This document shows positions 21,651 to 31,417 of a stretch of 64,000 bases of DNA, piece after piece. Numbering within the stretch: position 1 is the stretch's first letter; each line of letters opens with the position of its first letter. The position numbers were made by a program, and so were the translations under genes. The stretch lies in NCBI GenBank assembly GCA_006226775.1, contig SBGD01000073.1, positions 41,715 to 105,714 on the forward strand, read 5' to 3'. The notes beneath the pieces are model-generated. The model was not told the origin of the DNA. It made no database searches and worked only from the letters and a program-made list of their open reading frames with translations. This DNA comes from Paracoccaceae bacterium (GTDB lineage Bacteria; Pseudomonadota; Alphaproteobacteria; Rhodobacterales; Rhodobacteraceae).

Positions 21651-22862
21651 TCAGCCGCCCGCCTCGCGCAGCCAGCCCGGGGCGAAAACCACCGCCTCGA
21701 CCTCGGCCAAACGGGCAATCCGGCGCAGCTCCGCCTCGAGCCGGGCCAGCCGCGTGGCGCCGAAAGCCACCCCCGGCTCGGGCCAGAGCCCGGTGACCTT
21801 GAGCACACCGGCCTTGCGGTCGGCCTTCATGTCGATCCGCCCGACAAGCCGGTCGCCTTCGAGCAGCGGAAAGACGTAGTAGCCATAGCGCCGTTTGGCC
21901 TCGGGCACGAAGACCTCGATCCGGTAGCGGAAACCGAACAGCCGCTCGGCGCGGTTGCGGTCGCGCAGGGCCGGATCGAAGGGGCTGAGCACCCGCAGGC
22001 GGCCGGGCGGCGCCGGGGCCCGGTCGGCGGCCTCGGCGATATCGGCAAAGGCGACATGGGCGCGCCAGGTGCCATCCGCCCCGGCGACCGCCACCGGCAC
22101 CACCTCGCCGCGGTCAAGCGCCGCGGCGCACCAGGCGCGGGCTTCCTTGACCGTCACGATGTCCCAGAAGGCGGCCAGCTCGCCGCTGGTGGCAAAGCCC
22201 AGCCGGTCGAGCGCGCCGCGCATTAGCCAGTCGATGGTCTCGGCCTCGCCCCATTCGGCGGCGCGCAGCGCCTCGGGCACCACCCGCTCGGACAGGTCGT
22301 AATACTTGCGAAACCCGGCGCGGTGACAGATCTCGAGCGTGCCGGTGCGCCAGAGGTATTCCAGCGCGGTCTTGCCCGGATGCCAGTTCCACCAGCCGCC
22401 GGACTTGCGCGGCGTATCGGGGCCCAGGTCGTTGCTGCAGACCGGGCCGGTGTCGCGGATCATGCCCAAGACCCGGTCGAATTCCGCCTCGAATTCATGC
22501 CTTTGCCAGTCGCGGTAGCGCTGGCGCAGGGTCTGCGCATCGCGGCGGCGTTTCAGCGCCCAGGCGGGGTAGAACTCCATCGGAATCACCGCCGCATCAT
22601 GGGTCCAATGCTCGAAGACCGCGCGACCGGGGGCATGCAGCGCCCCGAGATGAGCCGGGCGATAGCGCGGGCGGCGGGCAAAGAGGATCAGGTCATGCGC
22701 CCGCGCCACGGTATTGATCGAGTCGAGTTGCACGAAGCCCAGCCGGTGGATCAGCCGGCCCAGATCCGCCCCCTGCGCCGGGCCTTCGGGCGGCTCGGCC
22801 AGCGCATGGCGGTGCAGGAACAGCCGCCGCGCCGTCGCATTGTCGAGCTTGCTTGCGGGCAC
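21651..22862 (-). CDS. Winged-helix DNA-binding protein, YcaQ/AlkZ-like DNA glycosylase family
   Basis: 403 aa, LGFVQLDSINTVARAHDLILFARRPRY, YPLLEGDRLVGRIDMKADRK-type motifs. Confidence 0.87.
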   Translation of the reverse strand: MPASKLDNATARRLFLHRHALAEPPEGPAQGADLGRLIHRLGFVQLDSINTVARAHDLILFARRPRYRPAHLGALHAPGRAVFEHWTHDAAVIPMEFYPAWALKRRRDAQTLRQRYRDWQRHEFEAEFDRVLGMIRDTGPVCSNDLGPDTPRKSGGWWNWHPGKTALEYLWRTGTLEICHRAGFRKYYDLSERVVPEALRAAEWGEAETIDWLMRGALDRLGFATSGELAAFWDIVTVKEARAWCAAALDRGEVVPVAVAGADGTWRAHVAFADIAEAADRAPAPPGRLRVLSPFDPALRDRNRAERLFGFRYRIEVFVPEAKRRYGYYVFPLLEGDRLVGRIDMKADRKAGVLKVTGLWPEPGVAFGATRLARLEAELRRIARLAEVEAVVFAPGWLREAGG

Positions 22863-22904
22863 CGGCGCCTCCTTGCAGACCCGGGCCAGACCGGGCGCGG
22901 CAGG

Positions 22905-23930
22905 TCAGTAGCGCTTCAGCGTATCGCCAAAGCTGATCTTGGGCGTCATCTCGAAGATCCGCTGGCCGCCCTCGTCCTTGTCGTCCAGCCGGTCGACGAG
23001 GATCTGCGCCGCCTTGCGGCCGATGTCGCGGCGGCAGGCGTCCATGGTGGCCAGTTGCCGCGGCAGCCCCTGCAGCAGTTCGACCCCGTTGAACCCCGCG
23101 AGGCCGATCCGGCCGGGAATGTCCCAACCCTGCTCCATCAGCCACAAGAGCCCGCCCGCCCCGATCATATCGTTGGAATAATAGAGAAAATCGAGGTCTG
23201 GCGAGCGCTCCATCATCGTCCTGGTCATCTCGCGCCCCTTGGCAAGCGCCGAGCCGCCGGAATAGAATTCCTGGTCCATGACCTCGACCCCGTTGCGGGC
23301 CAGTTCCTCGGTAAAGCCCTCGAAGCGTTTGCGCGCGCGGTGGTCCAGCGGCATCTTGGTGCCCATGAAGCCGATGTTCTCGAAGCCCTGCTTGAGGATC
23401 GCCTTGGCCATCTGCCGCCCGGCCCGGCGGTGCGAGATGCCCACGGCGGCATCGACCGGCGTGCCGTCGGTATCCATGATCTCGATCACCGGGATGCCCG
23501 AGGCCTTGAGCATGGCGCGCGAGGCCTCCGACCGCTCCAGCCCGGCGATGATCACCCCCGAGGGCCGCCAGGACAGCATCTCGAAGAGCACCCGCTCTTC
23601 CTTTTCCGGCAGGTAGTCGGTGACGCCCACCACCGGCTGCAGGTCGGTCTGTTCCAGCACGCCGCTGATCGCGCTCAGCACTTCGGGAAAGACCATGTTC
23701 GACAGCGAGGGGATGATGACCGCCACCAGGTTCACCCGCTGGCTGGCCAGAGCGCCGGCGATCTTGTTCGGGACATAGCCCAGCTGCTTGGCCGCCTCGA
23801 GCACCTTTTGCCGTGTCGCGGCACTGACGTCACCGCGGTTGCGCAGCACCCGGCTCACCGTCATTTCCGATACGCCCGAAGCCTCGGACACGTCGCGAAG
23901 CGTCAGCGGGCGGTTATTCTCTGATGTCAC
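22905..23930 (-). CDS. LacI family transcriptional regulator (GntR/GntI-like)
   Basis: 341 aa, N-terminal HTH TLRDVSEASGVSEMTVSRVLRNRGDVSAATRQKVLEAAKQLGYVPN. GTG start. Confidence 0.94.
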   Translation of the reverse strand: MTSENNRPLTLRDVSEASGVSEMTVSRVLRNRGDVSAATRQKVLEAAKQLGYVPNKIAGALASQRVNLVAVIIPSLSNMVFPEVLSAISGVLEQTDLQPVVGVTDYLPEKEERVLFEMLSWRPSGVIIAGLERSEASRAMLKASGIPVIEIMDTDGTPVDAAVGISHRRAGRQMAKAILKQGFENIGFMGTKMPLDHRARKRFEGFTEELARNGVEVMDQEFYSGGSALAKGREMTRTMMERSPDLDFLYYSNDMIGAGGLLWLMEQGWDIPGRIGLAGFNGVELLQGLPRQLATMDACRRDIGRKAAQILVDRLDDKDEGGQRIFEMTPKISFGDTLKRY

Positions 23931-24167
23931 TGGAATATTCCCGAATAAATCTGCCGCCAGACTAGTGCATTCGCGAGGCGGTTATCAAGTTGATGCGCGC
24001 CCCGGCCGCGGCAGACCCCGAAGCGGGCCTTGCATTTGGCCGCAAACCGGCCCGCCAGAGGGCCCCTTCGCCGCGATGCCGGTCGACAACACCGCGCCCG
24101 CCGTTTTCCGGCGCAGGCGTTTTTCGCGGCTGACAGCAGGTTTCTGCCGCGTTATGTGGGGGTCGGC

Positions 24168-24244
24168 GGCCCCGTGGCTCAACTGGATAGAGCAGCCCCC
24201 TCCTAAGGGGCAGGTTGCAGGTTCGAATCCTGCCGGGGTCACCA
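24168..24244 (+). tRNA. tRNA-Arg (anticodon CCT), CCA encoded
   Basis: Full cloverleaf: GGCCCCG/CGGGGTC acceptor, GCTC-AACTGGATA-GAGC D arm, GCCCC-CTCCTAA-GGGGC anticodon arm, GCAGG-TTCGAAT-CCTGC T arm, ACCA 3' end. Confidence 0.96.
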
Positions 24245-24585
24245 GGGAAACATGGGTTTCCTGCTGAATTTTCAGGTCATTTCCTCCGCCCGGAACGGGA
24301 TGCGGGAGGAAACAGAGGTTTCTCGCGCCGGCGTTCTCTGGTTAGTATGATGGGTGTCCGCGATCCGCGATGCCTTGCCCGGCGTCCGGGACACCTGCGC
24401 AGGACCGCGCCGACTTGGGCTTCAGCCGGTCGAAAACGGCCAGACCTCGGTCGAGTTTGCCTTCCGTCAGACCGAGCGGGGCAAGCGCGGGGACGGCGTT
24501 CGGGCGGGATCTCCGGATTTGACTTTCGAGATGCCGCCAGTGCGATATGATCGCCGTGACAATGAAAACAGGGAGCATGAGCCAG

Positions 24586-26157
24586 ATGACAAGATCGAAC
24601 AGACTTCACCGACCAACCCGCCGCGCCTTTCTCGGCACCACCGCCGCCGTCGCCGGGCTTGCCTCGGCGGGCACGCTGCTGGGGCTTTCGCCCGCGCGCG
24701 CGCAGCAGCAGCGCGGCGGCACGCTGCGGGTGGCCAAGGGCCATGGCCAGACCGGCGACACGCTCGATCCCGCGACCTGGACCAACGGTTTCGTGATCGC
24801 GCTGAGCTTCGGGATGAACGGCTATCTCACCAAGGTGGCGACCGATGGCTCGCCCGAGCCGGATGTGGCCGAAAGCTGGGAGGCCACGCCGGACGCCAGG
24901 ACCTGGCGGTTCAAGATCCGCCAGGGCATGACCTTCCACTCCGGCAAGCCGGTCACGCTGGACGACGTGATCGCGTCGATCAACCATCACCGCGGCGACG
25001 ACTCCACCTCGGTGGCCAAGCCGCTTGTCGCGCCCATCGTCGAGATCACCAAGGAAGGCGACGACACGGTGGTCTTCGAGCTCGAGGATGGCAGCGCCGA
25101 TTTCCCCTTCATCTTCACCGACTACCACATGGCGATCTGTCCCGCGGATGGTGCGGGCGGCATCGACTGGCGGTCCGGCGACGGTTGCGGGCCCTACAAG
25201 CTGGTGGAGTTCAACCCCGGCGTCGTGGCGCGGTTCGAGCGGTACGCGGACGACTGGAACCAGGACCGCGGCTTCCTGCAGACGGTCGAGATGCTGTCGA
25301 TCGTCGACGTGAACGCCCGGACGACGGCGCTTGCCTCGGGCGAGGTCGATGCCATCGACAAGCTCGATCTCAAGACGGCGGCGCTTCTGGGCCGCAATCC
25401 GGCGATCACCATCCATTCGATCCCCGGCCCGCAATACTACAGCTTCGCGGCGCGCACGGACCTGGCGCCCTACAATGACCCCAACGTGCGGATGGCGCTG
25501 AAATACGCCATCGACCGGCAGGAGCTGGTCGACAAGATCCTGTTCGGCCATGGCACCGTGGGCAACGACCAGCCCATCGGGCCCAGCTACCGGTTCCACA
25601 ATCCCGACATTCCGCAGACCACCTTCGACCCCGACAAGGCGAAGTTCCACCTCAAGGAGGCCGGGCTTGACGGGTTGACCGTGCGGCTGTCGGCGGCCGA
25701 TGCGGCCTTTCCCGGCGCGGTCGATGCGGCCACGCTCTACCAGAACTCGGCGGCCAAGGCCGGGATCACCATCGACACCAAGCGGGTGCCGAACGATGGC
25801 TACTGGTCCGATGTCTGGATGAAGGACGAGTTCAGCGCGGTCTACTGGGGCGGCCGTCCCACCGAAGACCAGATCTTCACCACCGCCTTCAAGGGCGGCG
25901 CGGCCTGGAACGACAGTTTCTGGACCAATGCGCGGTTCGACGAACTGCTGGTACAGGCCCGCGCCGAGCTGGACGAGGCCAAGCGCCGCGAGATGTATGG
26001 CGAGATGCAGCAGATCGTGGCGCAGGACGGCGGGACCATCCTGCCGATGTTCGCCAACTGGGCCTTCGCCACGTCAAGCCGCGTCGTGCATGGCGAGATG
26101 GCCTCGAACTTCGACCAGGACGGCGAGCGCTGGATGGAGCGCTGGTCGGTGGCCTGA
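24586..26157 (+). CDS. ABC transporter substrate-binding protein (peptide/nickel SBP family 5), Tat-type signal
   Basis: MTRSNRLHRPTRRAFLGTTAAVAGLASAGTLLG... then SBP_bac_5 features (GGTLRVAKGHGQTGDTLDPATW, MTFHSGKPVTLDDVIASINHHR). ORF track start 24547; 24586 chosen for GGGAG spacing and the Tat motif. Confidence 0.92.
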   Translation: MTRSNRLHRPTRRAFLGTTAAVAGLASAGTLLGLSPARAQQQRGGTLRVAKGHGQTGDTLDPATWTNGFVIALSFGMNGYLTKVATDGSPEPDVAESWEATPDARTWRFKIRQGMTFHSGKPVTLDDVIASINHHRGDDSTSVAKPLVAPIVEITKEGDDTVVFELEDGSADFPFIFTDYHMAICPADGAGGIDWRSGDGCGPYKLVEFNPGVVARFERYADDWNQDRGFLQTVEMLSIVDVNARTTALASGEVDAIDKLDLKTAALLGRNPAITIHSIPGPQYYSFAARTDLAPYNDPNVRMALKYAIDRQELVDKILFGHGTVGNDQPIGPSYRFHNPDIPQTTFDPDKAKFHLKEAGLDGLTVRLSAADAAFPGAVDAATLYQNSAAKAGITIDTKRVPNDGYWSDVWMKDEFSAVYWGGRPTEDQIFTTAFKGGAAWNDSFWTNARFDELLVQARAELDEAKRREMYGEMQQIVAQDGGTILPMFANWAFATSSRVVHGEMASNFDQDGERWMERWSVA

Positions 26158-26165
26158 CCCCGGAC

Positions 26166-26190
26166 GCCTTCACCGGCCCCCGGTGAAGGC
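26166..26190 (+). terminator. Candidate terminator hairpin after the SBP gene
   Basis: gccttcaccg-gcccc-cggtgaaggc, 10-bp perfect stem 8 nt after the stop. Confidence 0.5.
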
Positions 26191-26308
26191 ACCTACGCGG
26201 GGCCTTGACCGAAGATGCGCCACCCGGACCCAAGCCGCCGGGTGGCCGCACCCACGAGAGCCGATGCAGGCGCGAGCCGATGCAGGCGAACGCGCGGCGG
26301 GATGCCCC

Positions 26309-27181
26309 TCAACTTGTCTTCAGCAGCGCCCAGAAGGCGGCTACCGGCGCGCTCATGCGCTCCTTGTTCTGCTTGATCTTGCGCAATTCGCGGCGGGTCA
26401 GCGGATCTGACGGCACGAAGAACTCGACCCCGTCCGGCTGATCGCGGACCGCGTCGAACGGCAGGATGCTCGCCCCCAGGCCACGCCTGACGAAAGACAG
26501 GATCGCGGTGGTATTGCGCGCCTCGAGCGTGCTTGTGGCCAGCAGCTCCCGAACCACCGGGGCATCCACCAGCCGGCACAGCGGATTTGCCACCAGCGGT
26601 TCATGCCGCAGCAGGCTCCAGTCGGACTTCCCCTCGCTTTGCAGGTGCGCGCTGTGCACCGGGCCCCCGGCGGCGCAGACGATCCCCAGATCATCGCTGA
26701 AAATCTGCTCGCCCTCCTGCGGATCGCCGGGCTGGGCCGACAGGATCCCGATATCGGCCTCGTCGCGCAGGATGCGGCGGCGCACCGCGGCGCTGTCGAC
26801 ATCGCTGATCTCGATGCGGACATCCGGGTGGCTGGCACGGAACCGGTTGACCACCTCGGGCAGAAGCGCCACCGCCGCCGAGGGCACCGCCGCGATGCGC
26901 ACGGTGCCGACCAGCGAGATCGCATGCCGCCCGATCGCCTCGAGGCTCTTGTCGAAGACATCCGTGGCGCGCTGGCTTTCCTCCAGCACCAGCAGGCCCA
27001 GTGGCGTCAGGCGGCTCTTGCGGTCGGTCTCGAACAGCGGGGCGCCGATCTCCTCTTCCAGTTGCGACAGAACCATCGAAACCGCCGAGGGCGTGCGCCG
27101 CAGGACCTTGGCCGCCCCGGAAAGCGTGCCCCGGTCGGCCACGACGCAGAAGGTGCGTAGCATCTCGAGTTTGATGTGCAT
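26309..27181 (-). CDS. LysR family transcriptional regulator
   Basis: 290 aa, MHIKLEMLRTFCVVADRGTLSGAAKVLRRTPSAVSMVLSQLEEEIGAPLFETDRKSRLTPLG. Confidence 0.95.
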   Translation of the reverse strand: MHIKLEMLRTFCVVADRGTLSGAAKVLRRTPSAVSMVLSQLEEEIGAPLFETDRKSRLTPLGLLVLEESQRATDVFDKSLEAIGRHAISLVGTVRIAAVPSAAVALLPEVVNRFRASHPDVRIEISDVDSAAVRRRILRDEADIGILSAQPGDPQEGEQIFSDDLGIVCAAGGPVHSAHLQSEGKSDWSLLRHEPLVANPLCRLVDAPVVRELLATSTLEARNTTAILSFVRRGLGASILPFDAVRDQPDGVEFFVPSDPLTRRELRKIKQNKERMSAPVAAFWALLKTS

Positions 27182-27225
27182 TCAGAAATCCTGAAGAAAG
27201 GTTCATTTAATTCAGTCTAACTGAA
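27181..27225. promoter_or_regulatory. Two TTCAG-N5-CTGAA dyads, candidate LysR-type operator pair
   Basis: ttcagaaatcctgaa (27181-27195) and ttcagtctaactgaa (27211-27225), centres 30 bp apart, in the LysR/ALDH divergent intergenic region. The second extends to AATTCAG-N5-CTGAATT. Confidence 0.7.
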
Positions 27226-27271
27226 TTTGTGCGCGGCGGGTACACCAATTGCCAGCAATCAGGAGAGACTC

Positions 27272-28723
27272 ATGACCCTTCGCACGCAACTCTATATCGA
27301 TGGCAGCTGGACCGACGGCGCCGCGCAGATCGAAAACCGCAATCCTTCCGACACCTCCGATCTGATCGGGATGTATGCCCAGGCCGACGCCGCCCAGCTT
27401 GACGCCGCCCTGAACGCCGCACAGCGCGCCCAGCCGCTGTGGTGGGCCGCCGGCATCCAGAAGCGCCATGACGTGCTGATGGCGATCGGCACCGAGTTGA
27501 TGGCGCGGGCCGAGGAAATCGGCCGCATGCTGTCGCGTGAAGAGGGCAAGCCGCTGGCCGAGGGCAAGGGCGAGGTCTACCGCGCCGGGCAGTTCTTCAC
27601 CTACTTCGCCGCCGAGACCCTGCGCAACCAGGGCGACTTGGCCGAGAGCGTCCGCCCCGGCATCGAGATCGACGTGCGCCGCGAACCTGTCGGCGTTGTC
27701 GCCATCATCAGCCCCTGGAACTTCCCGGTCGCTACCCCGGCGTGGAAGATCGCGCCCGCACTGGCCTTCGGCAACGCCGTGGTCTGGAAACCCGCCAACG
27801 TCACCCCCGCCAGCGCCATCGCCCTGACCGAGATCATCGCGCGCCAGGACATCCCCAAGGGTCTGTTCAACCTCGTCGCCGGTCCGGGCCGCGATGTGGG
27901 GCAGCGCCTGGTGGAAAGCCCGTTGGTCAATGCCATCAGCTTCACCGGCTCGGTGCCGGTGGGACGCGGGATCGCGGCGGCGGCCGTGCAGAACATGACC
28001 AAGGTGCAGATGGAGATGGGGTCGAAGAACCCGCTGATCGTCATGGATGACGCGGATCTGGATCTGGCCGTCACCCTTGCCGCCGGGTCTGCCTTTGGCG
28101 CGACCGGGCAGAAATGCACCGCCGCCAGCCGGTTGATCGTGCATGCGTCGATCCACGACGCCTTTGTCGAAAAGCTGGTGGTTGCGGCCAAGGCCCTGAA
28201 GGTGGGTCACGCGCTCGAGGACGGCACCCAGATCGGCCCCGTGGTCAGCGAAAGCCAGCTCAAGCAGAACCTTGACTACATCGAGATCGGCAAATCCGAA
28301 GGGGCCGAGCTGCTCTGCGGCGGCGACCGGCCCGACATGCCGACCGAGGGCTATTACATGGCGCCCGCGGTCTTCGCTGGAACGAAAAACGACATGCGGA
28401 TCAACCGCGAAGAGATGTTCGCGCCGATCACCGCCGTGCAATCCGCCGACAGCTACGAAGAGGCGCTGTCCATCGCCAATGACACCCAGTTCGGCCTGAC
28501 CGCCGGCATCGTGACCAAGTCGCTGGCCCGCGCCAGCCACTTCCGCGCCAACATGCGCGCCGGCTGCGTCATGGTGAACCTGCCGACCGCGGGCACCGAC
28601 TACCACGTGCCCTTTGGCGGGCGCGGTGCCTCGAGCTTTGGCCCGCGCGAGCAGGGATCCTACGCGGCGGAGTTCTACACCACCGTCAAGACGGCCTACG
28701 TCTTTGCCGGAGAGCCGCAATGA
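27272..28723 (+). CDS. Aldehyde dehydrogenase family protein (succinate-semialdehyde-dehydrogenase-like)
   Basis: 483 aa; SPWNFPVATPAWKIAPALAFGNAVVWKPA, FTGSVPVGRGIA, MEMGSKNPLIVMDDADLD, GQKCTAASRLIVH. Confidence 0.94.
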   Translation: MTLRTQLYIDGSWTDGAAQIENRNPSDTSDLIGMYAQADAAQLDAALNAAQRAQPLWWAAGIQKRHDVLMAIGTELMARAEEIGRMLSREEGKPLAEGKGEVYRAGQFFTYFAAETLRNQGDLAESVRPGIEIDVRREPVGVVAIISPWNFPVATPAWKIAPALAFGNAVVWKPANVTPASAIALTEIIARQDIPKGLFNLVAGPGRDVGQRLVESPLVNAISFTGSVPVGRGIAAAAVQNMTKVQMEMGSKNPLIVMDDADLDLAVTLAAGSAFGATGQKCTAASRLIVHASIHDAFVEKLVVAAKALKVGHALEDGTQIGPVVSESQLKQNLDYIEIGKSEGAELLCGGDRPDMPTEGYYMAPAVFAGTKNDMRINREEMFAPITAVQSADSYEEALSIANDTQFGLTAGIVTKSLARASHFRANMRAGCVMVNLPTAGTDYHVPFGGRGASSFGPREQGSYAAEFYTTVKTAYVFAGEPQ

Positions 28724-29733
28724 GCTTTCTGATCGACGGGCTGCAATATGCCAACTGGTCGGAGAAGATCTTCCGCCAGATGCGCGAAGGGGGCGTGGAC
28801 GCGGTCCACGTCACCATCACCTATCACGAGATGTTCCGCGAGACGGTGCTGGTGATCGAGAAGTGGAACCGCTGGTTCGAGCAATACCCCGACCTGATCT
28901 TCCAGGGCCGGACCGCCGCGGACGTGCAGCTTGCGCGCGACACCGGGCGCACCGCGATCTTCTTCGGCTCGCAGAACCCGTCCTGCATCGAGGATGACAT
29001 CGGGCTGGTCGAGGTGCTGCACACGCTGGGCCTGCGCTTCATGCAGCTGACCTACAACAACCAGTCGCTGCTGGCCTCGGGCTGTTACGAGGACGAGGAC
29101 ACCGGCCTGACCCGCATGGGCCGCGCCGTGGTGAGCGAGATGAACCGCGTCGGGCTGGTGGTGGACATGAGCCATTCCGGCGAACGCTCGACCTTCGAGG
29201 CGATCGAGCATTCGACCCGCCCGATCGCCATCACCCATGCCAACCCGGCCAGCTGGCACGCCGCGCTGCGCAACAAGTCCGACGCGCTGCTGCGCGCCCT
29301 GGGGCAAAGCGGCGGGTTCCTCGGGCTCTCGACCTATCCGCATCACCTGAAGGACGGCAGCGCCTGCACGCTGCAATCGTGGTGCGACATGGCGGCGCTG
29401 GCGGTGGACCTGGTGGGGCCGGGCAATGTCGGGATCGGCACCGATCTTTGCCAGGACCAGCCCGATTCAATCGTCGAATGGATGCGCGTCGGGCGCTGGA
29501 CCAAGACCATCGACTATGGCGAAGGCAGCGCCGACAACCCCGGCTTTCCGCCCATGCCCGCCTGGTTCCACGACAACCGCGACCTTGCCGCGATCCGCGG
29601 CGGCCTGCGTGCCGCCGGGCTGGACGAGGCCACCACCGACGGCGTGATGGGCACCAACTGGCACGCCTTTTTCGACAAGAGCTTCGGCGCACAGGCTGCG
29701 CGCGCCGGGCAGACCAGACGCGCCGCCGAGTAA
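28720..29733 (+). CDS. Membrane dipeptidase (peptidase M19 / renal dipeptidase family)
   Basis: 337 aa; FFGSQNPSCIEDDIGLVEVLHTLGLRFMQLTYNNQSLLASGCYE, VVDMSHSGERSTFEAI, ITHANPASWH, GIGTDLCQD. Confidence 0.93.
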   Translation: MSFLIDGLQYANWSEKIFRQMREGGVDAVHVTITYHEMFRETVLVIEKWNRWFEQYPDLIFQGRTAADVQLARDTGRTAIFFGSQNPSCIEDDIGLVEVLHTLGLRFMQLTYNNQSLLASGCYEDEDTGLTRMGRAVVSEMNRVGLVVDMSHSGERSTFEAIEHSTRPIAITHANPASWHAALRNKSDALLRALGQSGGFLGLSTYPHHLKDGSACTLQSWCDMAALAVDLVGPGNVGIGTDLCQDQPDSIVEWMRVGRWTKTIDYGEGSADNPGFPPMPAWFHDNRDLAAIRGGLRAAGLDEATTDGVMGTNWHAFFDKSFGAQAARAGQTRRAAE

Positions 29734-29768
29734 GGCACCACATTCAATCTGTTTCGGGAGGAACAACA

Positions 29769-31331
29769 GTGACCGATACCAACACCCCCACGAACAGCGC
29801 CGCATCCGGGAGGATCGACAAGGCGCTGTTCGCCATCACCGGCGGCTTCATCGCCCTGTTCTGCGCCTATGCCTTCTTTGACATCGACGGGCTTTCGGCG
29901 CTGGTCGACGCCGGGTTCAACTTTTCTGCGCGATACTTCGGCCTCTACTGGCAGATCCTGCTGCTGGCGACCTTCCTGATCGGCCTTCTGCTCTGCGTCC
30001 TGCCCGGGTCCAGAACCCTGATGGGCGGGCTGAGCAAGCCGGAATTCAGCACCTTCAGCTGGGGGGCGATGATCATGTGCACCCTGCTTGCGGGCGGTGG
30101 CGTGTTCTGGGCCGCGGGCGAGCCGATCGCGCATTTCCTGTCCACGCCGCCGGTCTTCGGCGACCTGGGCGAGGACAAGCAGGCCATTGCCAATGCGGCG
30201 CTGGCGCAGAGCTTCCTGCACTGGGGTTTCCTGGCCTGGGCTATCCTCGGGTCGCTGACCACGGTCATGCTGATGCACTACCACTACGACAAGGGCCTGC
30301 CGCTCGAGCCGCGCACGCTGCTTTACCCGGTGTTCAAGGAACGCGCGCTGCACGGCCCCATCGGGCTGATCGCCGATGCCTCCTGTGTCATCGCGGTGGT
30401 TGCGGGCACGGTCGGACCGATCGGTTTCCTCGGCCTGCAGATGTCCTACGGGCTCAACGAGTTGACCGGCATTCCCGACACCTTCGTCACCCAGGCGATT
30501 GCGGTGCTGGCGCTTGTGGCGGTCTATACCGTGTCGGCGATCACCGGGCTGGCCAAGGGCATCAAGCTTTTGTCGCAGATCAACGTGATCCTCGCCGTGG
30601 CGCTGCTGGTCTTCATGCTGGTGGCCGGGCCGACCACCGAGATCTTTGCGGGCTTCTTCGGCGGCATGGAGGTCTACCTGACCCACTTCTTCGACCTGAC
30701 GCTCTATCGCGGCGATGCCGGGCTGTTCGGCGATCCGGGCTGGCTGGGCTGGTGGACGGTGTTCTTCTGGGGCTGGTTCATGGGCTACGGGCCGCTGATG
30801 GCGATCTTCATCGCCCGCATCAGCCGCGGCCGCTCGATCCGTCAGATCATCCTCATGCTGTCGATCATAGCGCCGATCCTCACCAACTTCTGGTTCACCA
30901 TCATCGGCGGCTCGGGCATCTTCTTCGAGATTGCCGAACCGGGTGTCATTTCCGGCCCCTTCGAGGGCTTCAACCTGCCCGCCGGGCTGCTGGCGATCAC
31001 CGATGCAATGCCGATGGGCTATCTGCTGTCGATCCTGTTCCTGGTGCTGACCATGTGCTTTGTCGCCACCACCAGCGACTCGATGAGCTACGTGATCTCC
31101 TCCACCATGACCACCGGGGAACCTTCGTCCGGGCTGCGCGCCTTCTGGGGCCTGGTGATGGGGGTGATGGCGCTGATCCTGATCTCGACCGGGGCCGGTG
31201 GCATCGGCAAGCTGCAGAGCTTCATCGTGATCACCGCGGTGCCGGTGTCGCTGATCCTGCTGCCCTCGCTTTGGGATGCGCTGCGGATTACCCTGATGCT
31301 GGGCCGAGCGCCCGAGCAGGTCCGCGCCTGA
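29769..31331 (+). CDS. BCCT (betaine/carnitine/choline) family transporter
   Basis: 520 aa, about 12 TM; conserved GWFMGYGPLMAIFIARISRGRSIRQ and the WxxWxx-like BCCT segment. GTG start at 29769. Confidence 0.93.
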   Translation: MTDTNTPTNSAASGRIDKALFAITGGFIALFCAYAFFDIDGLSALVDAGFNFSARYFGLYWQILLLATFLIGLLLCVLPGSRTLMGGLSKPEFSTFSWGAMIMCTLLAGGGVFWAAGEPIAHFLSTPPVFGDLGEDKQAIANAALAQSFLHWGFLAWAILGSLTTVMLMHYHYDKGLPLEPRTLLYPVFKERALHGPIGLIADASCVIAVVAGTVGPIGFLGLQMSYGLNELTGIPDTFVTQAIAVLALVAVYTVSAITGLAKGIKLLSQINVILAVALLVFMLVAGPTTEIFAGFFGGMEVYLTHFFDLTLYRGDAGLFGDPGWLGWWTVFFWGWFMGYGPLMAIFIARISRGRSIRQIILMLSIIAPILTNFWFTIIGGSGIFFEIAEPGVISGPFEGFNLPAGLLAITDAMPMGYLLSILFLVLTMCFVATTSDSMSYVISSTMTTGEPSSGLRAFWGLVMGVMALILISTGAGGIGKLQSFIVITAVPVSLILLPSLWDALRITLMLGRAPEQVRA

Positions 31332-31339
31332 TCGCCCCT

Positions 31340-31368
31340 GGTGTGATGCGCCGCCGGCGCGTCACACC
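31340..31368 (+). terminator. Hairpin between the BCCT gene and the downstream unknown gene (terminator or attenuator)
   Basis: ggtgtga...tcacacc outer stem with a GC-rich inner stem (gcg/cgc). Confidence 0.45.
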
Positions 31369-31417
31369 GCCCCCCGCGCCTTGCCTTCGACGTCCCTGCT
31401 ATCCAGGAGAACCCGAG

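Noticed and set aside
26258-26288. Two 15-bp direct repeats gagccgatgcaggcg at 16-bp spacing
   Set aside because: Only two units in a short GC-rich intergenic segment; no evidence of a functional array or CRISPR.
30077-31417. N-terminal extension of the 1005-aa ORF (30077-33094) upstream of ATG 31418
   Set aside because: This part overlaps the BCCT gene in another frame and translates to Arg/Ala/Gly-rich sequence; the true start is at 31418 with its own RBS.
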